Source: Pardosa pseudoannulata
Lineage: Eukaryota > Arthropoda > Arachnida > Araneae > Lycosidae
NCBI GenBank assembly: GCA_032207245.1
Contig: CM063505.1
Span: forward strand, 177,916,717 to 177,980,716
Direction: 5' to 3'
Length of the DNA: 64,000 nucleotides
In this document: positions 34,150 through 45,572 of the stretch, in pieces
Layout of the letters: the number at the start of each line of letters is the position of its first letter
Position numbering within the stretch: position 1 is the first letter of the stretch
Position numbers and translations under genes: made by a program
Notes under the pieces: model-generated
Seen by the model: only the letters and a program-made list of their open reading frames with translations
Database searches by the model: none
What the model was told of the DNA's origin: nothing

Positions 34150-34379
34150 CCTTCCTGTTCTGTGGTTCCGCATCGACTGATGTAAAAACTAGTTTTTATT
34201 TGTCTAAATTTTTCCAGAATCTATGTAGTAGACAAGAACATTCGGCTTCTGATGTATATACCGTTATTTTTGTACCCCAAAACAAACCATGTTGTTACAC
34301 TAACCGATACTGGTACGTGACCCGAGCTCAAGTATCAATCTTCAGAAAACGTACTAGTACTTGTCCGGCTTACAATGTG
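34150..34379 (-). mobile_element. TTAA-type MITE N2, partial copy
   Basis: The reverse complement aligns with 49118-49400 from the terminal CACATTGTAAGC through the CTAGTACGTTTTCTG and GATACTTGAGCTC subterminal blocks to the CATCAGTCGATGCGGAACCAC block. TTAA follows the terminus at 34380-34383. The other end is missing; (TA)n sequence lies there instead. Confidence 0.65.
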
Positions 34380-34521
34380 TTAATAAACTTTCTGTCTGTT
34401 AACATTTTAAACTGTTGTAAATTTTTTTCAAAACATTATTATTAACAAAATTGTTAGTATTAAGAGAAAAAAAATCATACACAATGTTTTGTTTCGGGAT
34501 TTACTTCTACATCAAATCTGG

Positions 34522-34699
34522 TTTGGTTTGGTTTGGAGCGCTACAGTCTACTGTTTTGCACACGAGGGCTAATGAGACCGGGACCTACTGTTTAAAGCCG
34601 ATTCCGAACGGCTACGAACATCCATGCCATAGTGGGATTCGAAACCACGAACTGTGGTACCGACGATCAGCGCCCTAACCAATCGGCCAGCGTTCGGCC
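34522..34699 (-). mobile_element. tRNA-derived SINE S1, copy 8 (with perfect TSD)
   Basis: A perfect 12-bp target-site duplication CATCAAATCTGG flanks it (34510-34521 and 34700-34711). Complete element with TTTGG-repeat tail, body, B box (GGTTTCGAATCC, one insertion/substitution) and tRNA-Leu-like head. The intact duplication marks it as one of the younger insertions here. Confidence 0.95.
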
Positions 34700-34711
34700 C
34701 ATCAAATCTGG

Positions 34712-36050
34712 AGCTTATATTATGCTATCAACCGTTTTTAAAGGTTAAATCGAATTTCAAACATGTGCTCGAAGCACATATGAGGTCTAAATTTTTAAGG
34801 CAAATCACTGAAAAAAGTGTCGAAAAACTTTTTTAATAACGTGTAGCTTAAAGAATTCACAGACACGAGTAACATTGCCGATCTAGGTTTTTGAAATTTC
34901 GAATCAGTGACCACGCACAAGACCCTAGGCTTGGCCTACCACCTCCCGAGGTACCGTTTAAACTTGATGGACATTTCGACCACGAGCCTATTTTAAGTTC
35001 CCCATCCGACATTGATGAACGAGGGGGATCTTTGGCGGGTCTCGATCAATGCTTTGGCAGATTATGCTTCCGCGACTTTTGTGTTATAAAACTGGACACA
35101 ATTATCGCCATTTTCCTTGCTATGCATAATTAAATTTTACACAATTATATACGATTTTACATTCTAGTTACATTTTATGATAGGAAGTAATATAATCTTA
35201 ATGTTTGGACCTATGAGACTGAATTATAAACACAAATGAAATTATGTCATTTACCGATGCACGTCTGTTAAGAAGTTGAGTCTACTCAGACCCGTACTTT
35301 CTCTATATTAACTTATTTATAAAACTTGTACACATATTGCAATGAAGATAACAAAATTAAATTAGAAATAATTCTTAAAATAGGATTTTTTTATAAATTC
35401 AATTTTTGTTTAATTTTTTTAAAAGACATGTCTGTTAGTACCATAACCATAAAAAGATTTGAACTGGTCAAAGTAACAACCTCTCCTATTGAAATTCTGG
35501 AACTTATTCAACCTTCAGGTAAAACTGAGAGTTCGTTTGTAATGAAATTTACAAAAGTGCATACTTAACCAAAATTTAAATTTTTAATAAAAATTTTAAC
35601 TTTCTAAACTTTTAAGTACCTTTTAAATTTTCATATATTTTCTCCAAATTGTTTTATACATTTACTGAAATATGTATTAAATGTATGAATGAATGTATGT
35701 ATGTTTATATGTATAAAGTCATAGAAATAAGTTAAACTAAAAGCAGAATCTAAAACTTCAAAATAAAAATGAACCAGATGTATCTGTCATATGGTTTATT
35801 TTTGTTTCAAACATTTAGATTCAGATTTAATTTCCTTTGTATTTTTTTACTTTATATATGCATTCAAATTGATCTTCCTGCCTTTTCGCATAAAATTATG
35901 AAAGGTAAGTTTGTAAATATAGTATATGCTTTTTCTATTTGAATATATCATTTTCTGTATCAATTATATAATATATTACATAAAAAATGCATAAGATAAT
36001 ATTTTATGCATTTTCTTATGTTAATTTAATTAGCTCATATTTGGATATAT
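34712..36050. other. Interval with one coding-like fragment, otherwise unassigned
   Basis: A coding-like stretch at 34891-35133 is listed separately. The rest, including an ORF near 35430-35567, shows no recognised family. Confidence 0.4.
34891..35133 (+). pseudogene. Coding-like fragment, second copy of the RLGLPPPE motif
   Basis: The frame is open for 80 codons and includes PRLGLPPPEVPFKLDGHFD, then HEPILSSPSDIDERGG and a Cys-rich end. Resemblance to 26354-26530 covers about 45 residues with the same spacing, and GC content is above the flanks. An ATG at 34891 opens the frame but nothing argues it is a true start. Function unknown. Confidence 0.35.
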
Positions 36051-36308
36051 TATACATATATATATTTATACAAATATATATACACATACATACACATATG
36101 TATACATATATACACATATACATACATACACATATATATACACATATATACACGCATATATATACATCTATATACATATTTATATACATATTATATATAG
36201 CTATGTATATACATATATACATATATATATACATATATATACATGCATATATATATACATATTTATATACATATATATACATATATATTCATATATATAC
36301 ATATATAC

Positions 36309-36342
<34 letters not shown>

Positions 36343-36350
36343 GAATAAAT
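36051..36350. repeat. Compound (TA)x(CA)y microsatellite
   Basis: About 300 bp of TATACATA, TACACATA and TATA variants. The long frames through it on both strands (Tyr/Ile/His repeats) are artefacts of the repeat. Confidence 0.95.
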
Positions 36351-37565
36351 ACACATATTCACACATATACATTATATATAATTTTATAGAATGTTTTATT
36401 AAATTTGTATTTTAATTAAAAGCACAGTGGAGTATATATTCGGCTCTTTTCAGTTTGTGCCTTTTTTGAAACGAAATCCTGGCTATGGTCTTGTATTCTG
36501 AATTAATTTTCTTTGATTTTCAAAAGAGTTTAACAAATATTTCTAGTATGCGGTAAACAAATGATGGCCAAATGGTTAGAATTTCAAAATATCTGTTTTC
36601 GACAAATTCAAATATTAAAATTTTAAATATTCGAAATATCCATTAAAGTTTTAAATACACACATAAAATGTTCTGTATTAATTGTTTAGTTACCTAATAA
36701 AATACCGATATACTGTCAAAATATATAAATGAGTACTAAAGAAAATTAGAATATTTGGAAAACTAGCGCAAGGAATGTTATAAAAAAGAATATGTATATA
36801 ACAAAATAGTTTCAAAAAGTATTTTATTTAAAAATAATTTTTATGTGATTGATTTAGTCATATTTCATTTTAAATATATGCAAGTTAGTAATAGATCACA
36901 TAAAGATTTGTGAAGTCCAGCGTCTCCCTAAGCACTACAGTATTAAGCGACTAGAAATTTGTTACAAATCTCTATCTTTACGCAAACGCTATTTTAAAAA
37001 TCAATAATGAGACCTTGATTATAGTTCTGCCATAATCTAGAAAATTACCGAAAAAATCAATGTCATGTTATCAACCACGCAAAAGTATCAAAGAACAAGG
37101 CGCCTAATTAGTGGGTGAATTCGGAGTAGTTATAATTAACTAACTATTGGGAGAATACTTCTCCGGGGCTTTATTATCTTATTCTTTCTTGAATGAAGTA
37201 ATGGAAGTTTTTAGATATTGTTTTGGTGAAAAATAATGAGCTAAGTACAGAAGCCGGCATGCTACCAAGAATGATAACATTGTTACTGATGGTCTTGCTT
37301 CTTTCGGGAACAATCAATATATTTTTCTAGCCTATTGTCTTGAGTTCTTTCAAAATCCATAGAAAAAAGACGTTTTCAAATTTAAAGGCTATTAGAAAAT
37401 GATGTAGACAGCAAAGGTTTGATTTGAATCTCGGCGGTCTATTAATTTGTTATACATGAACCCGCAAAGGAATTAAAGAAATAAACAATTAAAGTTCATT
37501 AAAATTTATGTAAATTCAAGTCCTTAAATTTTGACTGGATTGCGGAGAAGAAAATATAAATATCC
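36351..37565. other. Unassigned AT-rich interval
   Basis: No gene or repeat partner seen. Confidence 0.4.
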
Positions 37566-37730
37566 GACATGTTGAACATTCACCATTAGTGCATGGTGAA
37601 TGTCGACATTTACCGGTGTACTTCAGAAATAAGGGTATTTAGCAAATATTTCGGACATACACCAAAAGACTACGTGAATGTTGACATTCACCGGTGAAAG
37701 TCGACATTCTCCAGATTTCGGTCTTTCACT
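37566..37730. repeat. Cluster of GGTGAATGTCGACATT-type palindromic motifs
   Basis: CATTCACCAT-TAGTGC-ATGGTGAATG is a 10-bp perfect hairpin, followed by GTCGACATTTACCGGTG, GTTGACATTCACCGGTGAAA and GTCGACATTCTCC. Variants of one palindromic motif occur in both orientations within 165 bp. Such subterminal motif clusters are known from DNA transposon ends, but no TIR or target duplication was found. Confidence 0.55.
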
Positions 37731-38524
37731 GTAACATAGTTATAAAACACATGCAATTAAACGCTAAAACTCCATTAAAGACAATATGACTGCTAAAAGT
37801 ATTTATGTGGTCAATAAATCAAAATTTTTAGATTATTTTATTAAAACCCAATAGACAATTTTCCATACATAAACTGTTTTCGTAACTTAATCATCTATAT
37901 GGTATTATTTTATATTAATGCCAATAATTTCAGAAACTGATGATAACAAAAACTTTTTGAAAAACTTTGCATGTTTTCTGGTTGTCTGGAACACGAATAT
38001 GATAATAAAGATTACAGTATTTCCCACCTTGTTTTTATACTTCAATACTAATTATTAATAAACATTGAATTTTTACCAAATTCACCACTCCAATCTAAAC
38101 GGTATGGTATTTACATATAAAATTAAGACTAAGAAAATCTTACACAAATTGGAAATTGTTTCATGCATGCCTGCGAGAAGCAACACCTAGACAGAATGAC
38201 TGATTACTAATTAGATAATGTATTATCTTTAAAAAAACATATTTTTTTAATTAATTATGGTTTTAAAATTCGTAAGTTGCAGTACTGTCTCTGCTGTACC
38301 ACGGATACCCATTGAGGTAACTGCATATATTGAATACCCATAGGAACTATTCTGGAATATTTCGACAGCTTTTAAGTCTGAGTATCGCGTTCGCAGCATA
38401 CCATAAGCTGCACGTGCTCTCCATGTGATACTAAATGGGTAACAGCTACGTAGCTTTGTATTGATATAAAGACATATAATACCTGTATTGCCAGATGCTT
38501 TAAAAAAGTCTGCGATTATTTAAA
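37731..38524. other. Unassigned interval
   Basis: AT-rich; about 38280-38480 is slightly more GC-rich and may belong to the decayed transposon suggested by the next entry. Confidence 0.3.
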
Positions 38525-38677
38525 ATGTCTCAGTTAACTGAAATTCCCCCGGGCTGTGAAACATCCTCTGTAAATCGCTTTCTTAATGAAAATGGGGAAC
38601 TGAATACAATTCATCGGCATATCAAAGAAATGTATGAAGGAAAGATTGACAGAAGTTATGGTGGAAAATCATGTTAA
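38525..38677 (+). pseudogene. mariner-type transposase N-terminal fragment (tentative)
   Basis: The 50-codon frame from ATG at 38525 includes VNRFLNENGELNTIHRHIKE and then MYEGKIDRS. This resembles the N-terminal helix-turn-helix of mariner/SETMAR-type transposases (RFL...IHRR(I/L)KE(V/M)YG..CIDRS). A stop follows, and the next 90 bp can be read in another frame as a decayed continuation. No terminal repeats were found. Assignment by motif only. Confidence 0.4.
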
Positions 38678-39147
38678 AGCATTTAAACATAGCCGCAATA
38701 CTGCACATGATAGGACCGAAATGAACTATCTTCTGTCATCACTGAAAACTTGGATCAGAGGACTTGGTCTATAGATTTATACATAATACATCTATACACT
38801 ATATCTATACATAAGAATTATTATACAAAATGGCTATTTTAAATATTTTAACTTTTTTTTCTTTTCTTACTATATGTTAATGAATAATTACTAATAAGAA
38901 CTACTATTATTTGTTCCAAGGCTCCAAGGTTTGTATTATTGTTTGTTGATTTGCTCAAAGGCTCAAAATATATCCTATGAATAAAAACTGCAATATTTTT
39001 CGTAAAAGGAATAGGTAGAGAACATTTTCCATAATGCTGATTTTGAAGCAATTAATAATCAATAATTTTTAAAACTACTAACATTTTGCCTTGAAATATT
39101 AAAAACTTTTCATAAATATATTGCTAATGAATCATTAAATTTTTCAA
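38678..39147. other. Unassigned interval
   Basis: AT-rich; nothing further recognised. Confidence 0.35.
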
Positions 39148-39160
39148 CAGACTGGTTTGA

Positions 39161-39337
39161 TTGGTTTGGTTTGGAGCTCTACGGTGCACTGTTTTGCACA
39201 CGAGGGCTAATAAGACCGGGACCTACTGCTTAAAGCTGATTCCGAACGGCTACGAACATCCATGCCATAGTGGGATTCGAACCCACGAACTCCGGTACCG
39301 AAGATCAGCGCCCAAAGCAATCGGCTAGCGTTCGGCC
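39161..39337 (-). mobile_element. tRNA-derived SINE S1, copy 9 (with perfect TSD)
   Basis: A perfect 13-bp target-site duplication CAGACTGGTTTGA flanks it (39148-39160 and 39338-39350). It has a TTGGTTTGGTTTGG tail, intact body, perfect B box (GGTTCGAATCCC) and a tRNA-Leu-like head ending in GTTCGGC. Best-preserved S1 copy in the window. Confidence 0.95.
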
Positions 39338-39350
39338 CAGACTGGTTTGA

Positions 39351-40079
39351 AGCAAATTAAATTAATTTTTAAAAGGTCGTTCTCTCTTAAATGAAATATT
39401 TGCTAATGAAATATTAAAAATTTTACACATAACTACTTTTATGAATAGTCAGTAAGAATAAATTAAAGTTAGATATTTAGATCATTATTTAACGCACAAG
39501 CTTTGCTAAATAACAGCATTACATAAGCTAAGCCCCTGCTTCCTTTTTCCTTAAATCCGTCATCACAATTAGGGAAAGCACTATTTCATTTATGAAAACT
39601 TTTTCAGTTGTGTTGTTTCTGATTAAAGCTAATTTTTTTACCGCCGTTTCTATAACAACGTAACAAAACCGTGTTTGAGAAATGTAATCAACGCCATATC
39701 TTGTGAAACAATTGCAAAGACCCCCCCCCATCTATCTACCACTAGCTATTATTTTAACTCGCAGGTGGCTGTTTGGTTTCCATTAATCAAACATACGTTA
39801 ACTTTGTGAATCAGAATGTGAGATTTTTAACACCGTTCAGCAGATTATAATTTAGTTGTAATAGAGCTGTAAGTAAAAATAAAGTTTTAGGATTGCATTC
39901 CAAAAATGACCATTCAATTAAATCCGTGTAATAATATATTTTAATGAATTTCTTTTCTCATTTCATATATTTATATTTACTTCTTATAATTAAAAAAATG
40001 GCGATGAAAGTTTTTATAAACTCATCTATTTTCGATACACTAAACACGGCATCTTGATACTGTGAAGACCCCCCCCTTT
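39351..40079. other. Unassigned AT-rich interval
   Basis: No gene seen; a run of nine C residues lies at about 39721-39729. Confidence 0.4.
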
Positions 40080-40500
40080 GTTCAGAATCGAAATCAGCTG
40101 ATCTGAGTTCCTCCTGCTCCGACCGGCTACAATAGCGCGGCGATAGAGTGTCTGGGATGTTGATAGTTCGGTTGAATAGGCGTCACGCACCTAATCGGTT
40201 GCGGTAATGAACCCGGAGAGCCTCAATCGGGACAGCTAGCGAATGATAATTCAACTTAAAACAACTAGCTCTAATCTTAGCTTGAGTTCTGGAAGTAACT
40301 GGAATCGTAACTGACCAAAAAACTGTTGGCGGCATTTTTACGGAGGTTCTTTGACCTCATGTAAGCTTCCGAGACTTTTGATCGGAGCCAGCTTTTTAGT
40401 GATTTCGTTCGGGAGACTCGTAAAGTCCGCTCACATAAGGAACGGCAGGGTCTCGGACACTGAACGGGGAATAGATTGGGTTTGCATTTTACTCTGGAAA
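40080..40500. other. CpG- and GC-rich island, possible promoter or first exon
   Basis: This stretch is markedly richer in GC and CpG than anything nearby (for example GCGCGGCGATAG, CGTCACGCACC, CGGTTGCGG, GATCGGAGCC). It has no partner in the window and no SINE-like boxes or terminal repeats. No long frame is present. A GTGAGA donor-like site lies at about 40515. Possible readings are a host promoter/5' UTR or an unrecognised non-coding repeat. Confidence 0.3.
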
Positions 40501-41774
40501 GACCTACCCATCTTGTGAGATTATTTAATCTTTTTTTTTTCGACTGTGATCGTCGTGGTAATTTTACTCAAGCAACAATCCTCTACATTTCGACTTGTTT
40601 TGGGAGAATTAGAATCCCTTTGTATATACTGTATATACCCCGTATTTATTCCAGAAAAAAAAGGGGATTTCCAATTCAGTTACTACTGTGATCCTTCTTC
40701 ACGCTACCTTTTCACTCAATAACATTGAAGTTGTCACAAGACCATAATAATGTGACACATTAAAAATACCTATCTTCACAGGCTGTTTACAAGATGTTAA
40801 CAGCACTTACGCTAGCATCAGTAGTATAAGTATTAAAGTGGCTAAACAATATATCAATTCTGTCCAATAAATACGCAAACTAAGTTACTAGAATGGAAAT
40901 ATTGAACGTTTTATTCTCTTGTGCTTTCTAATTGTCAATTAATTGCCCAGAGATCTATTGATGGACTGAATTCAGGAAGACCATCTGTGAACACGATTTT
41001 AATTGTCAATTAGTGTAGTGATGATAAATGACTGCTGTATCATGACATTACTCTTGCACATTCAGTTATGTTCGATAGCAATAATAGATCACCATCCCAT
41101 CTCTTAGAAGTTGCAGGAACTAAGTGTCTACCATCCTTAGGACCGTGTGATTTGTTTTGCTGCCAAAATTTAAAATGATTGTGTGGAAAGGGCACTGGGT
41201 TTATTCAGAAATGATAAAACAACCAACCTAGATAACTTTAATTCTGATAGCTTCTAAGGATGTTTTCAACAATGACCCCGAAGGTGGGAGAAATATATTA
41301 ATGTAAATGGAATTTATTTTGAAAAGGATATGATGAATTTATTCTAAATTTTTGTTTTTATGATATAACTTGACAAATCTGTTAAAAAGACCTCGTGTAA
41401 GTTTTAGGTTACCCTCGATAAAGAAATGTACAAAATTTATTAGAGATTTTAAAATTTTATATATTCATTTAATATTTATTATATTTTATCTAATATTTTC
41501 ATCATGAAATCTCTGGTACTAAATATTTTCTGCCGTAAGATCTCCTCGATATATATATACAGCGGTAATATTTAATGATACATAATATTAAATCTTTTTT
41601 ACATAGATTTCAATTATCTACATACTTTGTCTAAAGACTTATATTTTAAATTTTCCCTATAAAGATGGTTTGTAACCTAAGTATAAAATCTGAGCAACTG
41701 CAATCTTAATTGCAACAAATTTAAATTAACATAAAAACATTCAGTAGACGCCCATATTTTACCATTATTTAATG
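40501..41774. other. Unassigned AT-rich interval
   Basis: A short open frame at 40476-40691 overlaps the edge of the CpG-rich island but resembles no family. The rest is AT-rich with no partner. Confidence 0.35.
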
Positions 41775-41776
41775 TA

Positions 41777-42573
41777 CATTCAAGAACCAAAACATTATGA
41801 CCACCCCTACATTTTGCACTGTTCAGCGGACACTGTTGGATATGGGGCTAAGCAGCAAACGTCCCACTCGTGTGCCTTTGCTGACCAAACGTCATCGCCA
41901 ACTGCGCCTACGCTGGACCCGGGAACATCGCAGTGGTCCAGGGATCAGTGGGAGAGAGTTGCCTGGTCAGATGAATCACAGTTTGTCATTCATCACGCCG
42001 ATGGCCGTGTCAGGATACGCCGTCTTCCAGGCGAACAATTGTTCCCTCAATATACAGTAGATCATACACAGGCCAGTGTTAGCGGTATTATGCTTTGAGG
42101 AACGTTCTCTTGGGCGTCTCTGGGACCCGTAGTTATGGTAGAACAGACCATGAATGCTACAGGATATCTGAACATCATTGAGGACCAGTTGCACCCTTAC
42201 ATGGCCTCTGTTTTTCCAGCTGGAAATGGAATGTTCCAACAGGACAACGCCCCGTGTCACAAGGCTAAAATTGTGTTGGAGTAATTCCAGGAACATGATG
42301 TTGAAATCCAGGTCCTGACGCCTAACTCACCGGATCTCAATCCGATAGGACAGATTTGGGATGTCATGTGATGGCAGCTCAAAGTTCAAAGACCACCAAT
42401 TCGCAATATCTCGGATTTTCGTAACAGTAGCTTAAAAATCTGGTACAATCTGTCTCCGGCCATCTACTAAGGACTTGTGGCATCTATGCCAAGGCGGGTT
42501 GAAGCTGTGTTGCGAACCAAAGCTGGGTCAACTAGTTATTGACAGGTGATCATAATGTTTTGGCTCTTGAGTG
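41777..42573 (+). mobile_element. Tc1-like transposon family T1, copy 2 (5' deleted)
   Basis: Terminal inverted repeats match 20096-20549 and 42901-43500 (left CATTCAAGAACCAAAACATT). TA precedes the left end at 41775-41776; the right TA has mutated to AT. At 797 bp it lacks the first third of the transposase gene but keeps the catalytic region. Confidence 0.9.
41812..42542 (+). pseudogene. Tc1 transposase lacking N-terminus (family T1)
   Basis: The frame begins in the second DNA-binding segment (RTLLDMGLSSKRPTRVPL) and includes RVAWSDESQF with the first catalytic Asp and FQQDNAPCHKAK with the second. At SPDLNPIGQIWD the catalytic Glu has become Gly. In-frame stops occur after GIML, VLE, DVM, AIY and TSY, and one frameshift lies before the SDES block. 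Not functional. Confidence 0.92.
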
Positions 42574-42721
42574 ATCTAAGAAACATTTATCTTAAGTGTT
42601 GTATTTAGAGTCTTTTAACTGAGCCCTGATACAACAATATAGAACAGGTTCACATATAACTCTGTAATTGAGAAGGTTTACAGCACTGTAATAGTATTAC
42701 TAAATATATTATAGTATTACT

Positions 42722-42821
42722 AAAATATACTAAAAAATCAAGAAAGAACTTTTTCAATATTTTTATTACTAAAAATAAAAATATTTAAAAAAGTTCTTCC
42801 TTGATTTTTTTAGTATATTTT
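42722..42821. repeat. Long palindrome, arms of about 45 bp
   Basis: The left arm runs from AAAATATACTAAAAAATCAA to AATATTTTTA and the right arm is its near-perfect reverse complement (ending TTTAGTATATTTT), around a loop of about 10 nt. It lies between two T1 elements. It looks like a foldback MITE, but no target duplication is clear. Confidence 0.85.
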
Positions 42822-42900
42822 CATATAAGTAGGTCAGTTTTAACCTAGCCAAAACGATTGTATCTATGCATAATGCTATCAAATTTTATAACGTAGAATA

Positions 42901-43500
42901 CACTCAAAGGCCAAAACATTATGACCACCTCTACGTTTTGCCATGAACTCGCCTGGATGATGTGGAAGTCCCGTGATCAGGTGGACGTGGTATTTAACTG
43001 CTGCTGGAGAGTCTGAAGAATCATTTTTCACTTACTTCTGTGTGTGATGGGAAAGGCTGAGGATATAAGCGATTTTGATAGAGGGAAGGTTGTAATAGCT
43101 CTAAGGCTCGAAACAAGTATTTCCGAAACTGCACGACTCGTGAGTTGTTCACTATCTACAGTTATTAGTACTTATGCAAAGTGGATGAATGACGGTGAAA
43201 CCAGCAGTAGACGACATGGTGCTGGACGTCCATACGTTATCAAAGAGAAAGGTCGTCGTAGACTGTCTCGCATGGTGAAGTAAAACTGGACCCAGACATT
43301 GGCTCAGATGACAACCCAATACAATGCAGTGCCAAATAGAATAGTATCGAAGCACACTGTTCAACGGTCACTATTGGATATGGGGCTACGCAGCAAACGT
43401 CCTACTCATGTGCCTTTGCTAACCAATCGTCATCACCGAAGCGCCAAAGGTGGGCCAACTCGTTATTGACAGGTAGTCATAACGTTTTGGCTCTTGAGTG
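42901..43500 (+). mobile_element. Tc1-like transposon family T1, copy 3 (catalytic domain deleted)
   Basis: The left repeat CACTCAAAGGCCAAAACATT is preceded by TA (42899-42900). The right repeat ends at 43500. At 600 bp it keeps the 5' half of the transposase gene and a few 3'-terminal codons, joined at about 43440, so it is complementary to the 5'-deleted copies at 20.1 and 41.8 kb. Confidence 0.92.
43044..43283 (+). pseudogene. Tc1 transposase DNA-binding domain fragment (T1), open for 79 codons
   Basis: From an ATG the frame covers the first helix-turn-helix (about residues 10-45, including ISETARLVSCSLSTVIS) and a GRPY motif near residue 60, where Tc1 proteins usually have GRPR. It reaches a stop in place of the conserved Trp before the second DNA-binding subdomain. 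The frame then continues (QTLAQMTTQYN, SLLDMGLRSKRP) and jumps to the C-terminal AKGGPTRY. If expressed, the open part would give a DNA-binding domain without catalysis. Confidence 0.85.
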
Positions 43501-43502
43501 TG

Positions 43503-44358
43503 TATAAAAATTTTCTAATTCCATCTAAAATAACCTAAAGCAGGAATCGGCAAAATGCTCCATGTCATAGTAAAAAGATTTCGCCTATACAATAGTGCAG
43601 ATCTGTGGATTTGGTGTAAAACACCTTATGACATATTGAATCTATTTATGTCTTTGCATTTTACTCTATAGTATTCACATCACTATATAAACTGAAAAAG
43701 TTCTTCCTCTGTCTTATGGATTAAAAATTATTTATATTCATCTAAATATCGAGATCAAATGTTCTGGAGATTACTTTATCTAATACTGCGTATTGGTGAG
43801 AATAAAAATAATTTCCATTTAGCATAAAACTCACCAGCGAAATTCATTTCTTCAATGGTGTATTCCATCCTTTAAAATCTCAAATAAAAGCAATAATTGA
43901 AATATCATAACATAGTGGTACTAATTAAATTTTATTCATATATTTCGTTCTAGGTTCTCAATAAACAGCAATGATATAAAATGAAGCAAATATGAAAGGG
44001 GATTGACCACAAACAAGCATGTTAAGTCCCTGGATTCAAATATGAGAGATAATTTTATTTGATCACCATTTCCTTTTTTGACCGATTCAATCGGACAAGC
44101 GAATTTTTTCTTAGTTTCCATCTAACAAATGTGATATTTCTTCGCATAGGAGATTTCCAAAAAGGCAAGATTTTACTCAAGCGAGGATCTAGGGTGCAGA
44201 CAAATCAAAATAACAATTTCATCAGCTTTGCTTCTCATTGCAAATCAGTATTTCATTCTCCTACATAGGGAAAAATATTTAAATTATTTGCTAGAATTAG
44301 TACCTGATAAAATTAAAAAATAAACTCCAAACTTAGAAAACATATAAAGTTTTATATA
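43503..44358. other. Unassigned AT-rich interval
   Basis: No gene or repeat partner recognised. Confidence 0.35.
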
Positions 44359-44361
44359 ACA

Positions 44362-44978
44362 CGAGGCGCATCCAGAAAGTAAGTTTCCCGATGTTTTTCC
44401 CTGTAAAATAAACGTAATAAGCCATGACAATTGCGCATGAGTAACAGATCTATGATGTATCAATCATATGCCAGCTGTACAGATCCCGACTCCTGCCATT
44501 AGCGTGGTAAAAGTGGTAAAATGGAAACTAATTCGTTCTCCCGCCGCCTGCAAGGTTTGGTCGATGATCTTGAATGCACAAAGCATCGCGCAAATTGAAA
44601 TTCAAGGCTTAGAAAACATGATGCAGAAATGAAACCCGAACAAAATCCACACATTGACAACGAGTGACCCTCGACAGGATCGTCACAGGCAGTGAGACTT
44701 GGATTTTGCACTTTACCCCAAAAATCAAGCAACTGTGAATGTATTAGCATCATAGTGGATCTTATGTCAGGACAAAATTCAAAAAGACGCTGTCGGTACG
44801 GAAAGGGATGTACACGGTGTTCTAGAACAGGAAGGCTGGTCCCATTCACAGGCGGCAGGGTTCTATGACAGAGGGATACAAAAGTTGATCCCAGAATACG
44901 ACAAGTGTCTCAGTTCTGCTGGTGGCTATGTTGAAAAATAGAATTAAGTAGGGAAACTTACTTTCTGGATGCGCCTTG
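44362..44978 (+). mobile_element. mariner-like transposon M1, copy 2, internally deleted
   Basis: Terminal inverted repeats CGAGGCGCATCCAGAAAGTA (left) and its reverse complement (right, ending GCGCCTTG) agree with 25392-26117. TA follows at 44979-44980; the left TA has become CA. It is 617 bp. Confidence 0.88.
44521..44940 (+). pseudogene. mariner transposase relic (M1 copy 2)
   Basis: The 5' end reads METNSFSRRLQGLVDDLECT before a stop. Later DRIVTGSETWILHFTPK covers the first catalytic position, here Ser instead of Asp. The KFKKTLSVRKGMYTVF segment and a C-terminal end follow. The central part with the other two catalytic aspartates is deleted. Confidence 0.8.
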
Positions 44979-44980
44979 TA

Positions 44981-45572
44981 TATCACTTATTTATTGTTTA
45001 CTTGAAAGGTACTGTATTCGAGAGAAAAAAATACAAATACATGAGGCAAATGTCATGGCAATTGCTCAAGGCAAAACTTTTCCTCCGAACCGAAAATTCT
45101 TATCTACTAGCTTCAGGATAAATATTCAAAATACCGTGATTAATTTCGTTTTATGAAAATAACCCTAATATTTTCTTTTCTTAGTCCTATATGTCTTAAT
45201 TGTAAAATGTCTAGGTTAAGAGATATTATTTTACAATTTTAATATTGCCTTTAAAATGACAGATTGCGAAAGAAATCAGGCTGTCATCTGACTCTAATAA
45301 TAATGGAAATTTTATTAAGAGTCCTTGAATAAGGCTGAACACACACCTTAAAAGTTTCCCATGTTCTCAGTATGACAGGAGAATACAAGAGTGATCCCTT
45401 TTCACTCTAAGCCGTGCATGACTTCCGTACTAAAGACCTGCATTGTGTGTCGCTTCGCTGTTATAAAGGAAACAATTTCCTGTGAAGGAAGAAAAATTAA
45501 AGCTTCCATTGGAAACGGGAATTAAAGCTTGTCATTGAATTTTTAATTGTCTGCCAAATTGGGTGATGGGAA
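44981..45572. other. Unassigned interval
   Basis: No recognised element. About 45360-45480 is slightly more GC-rich. Confidence 0.35.
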
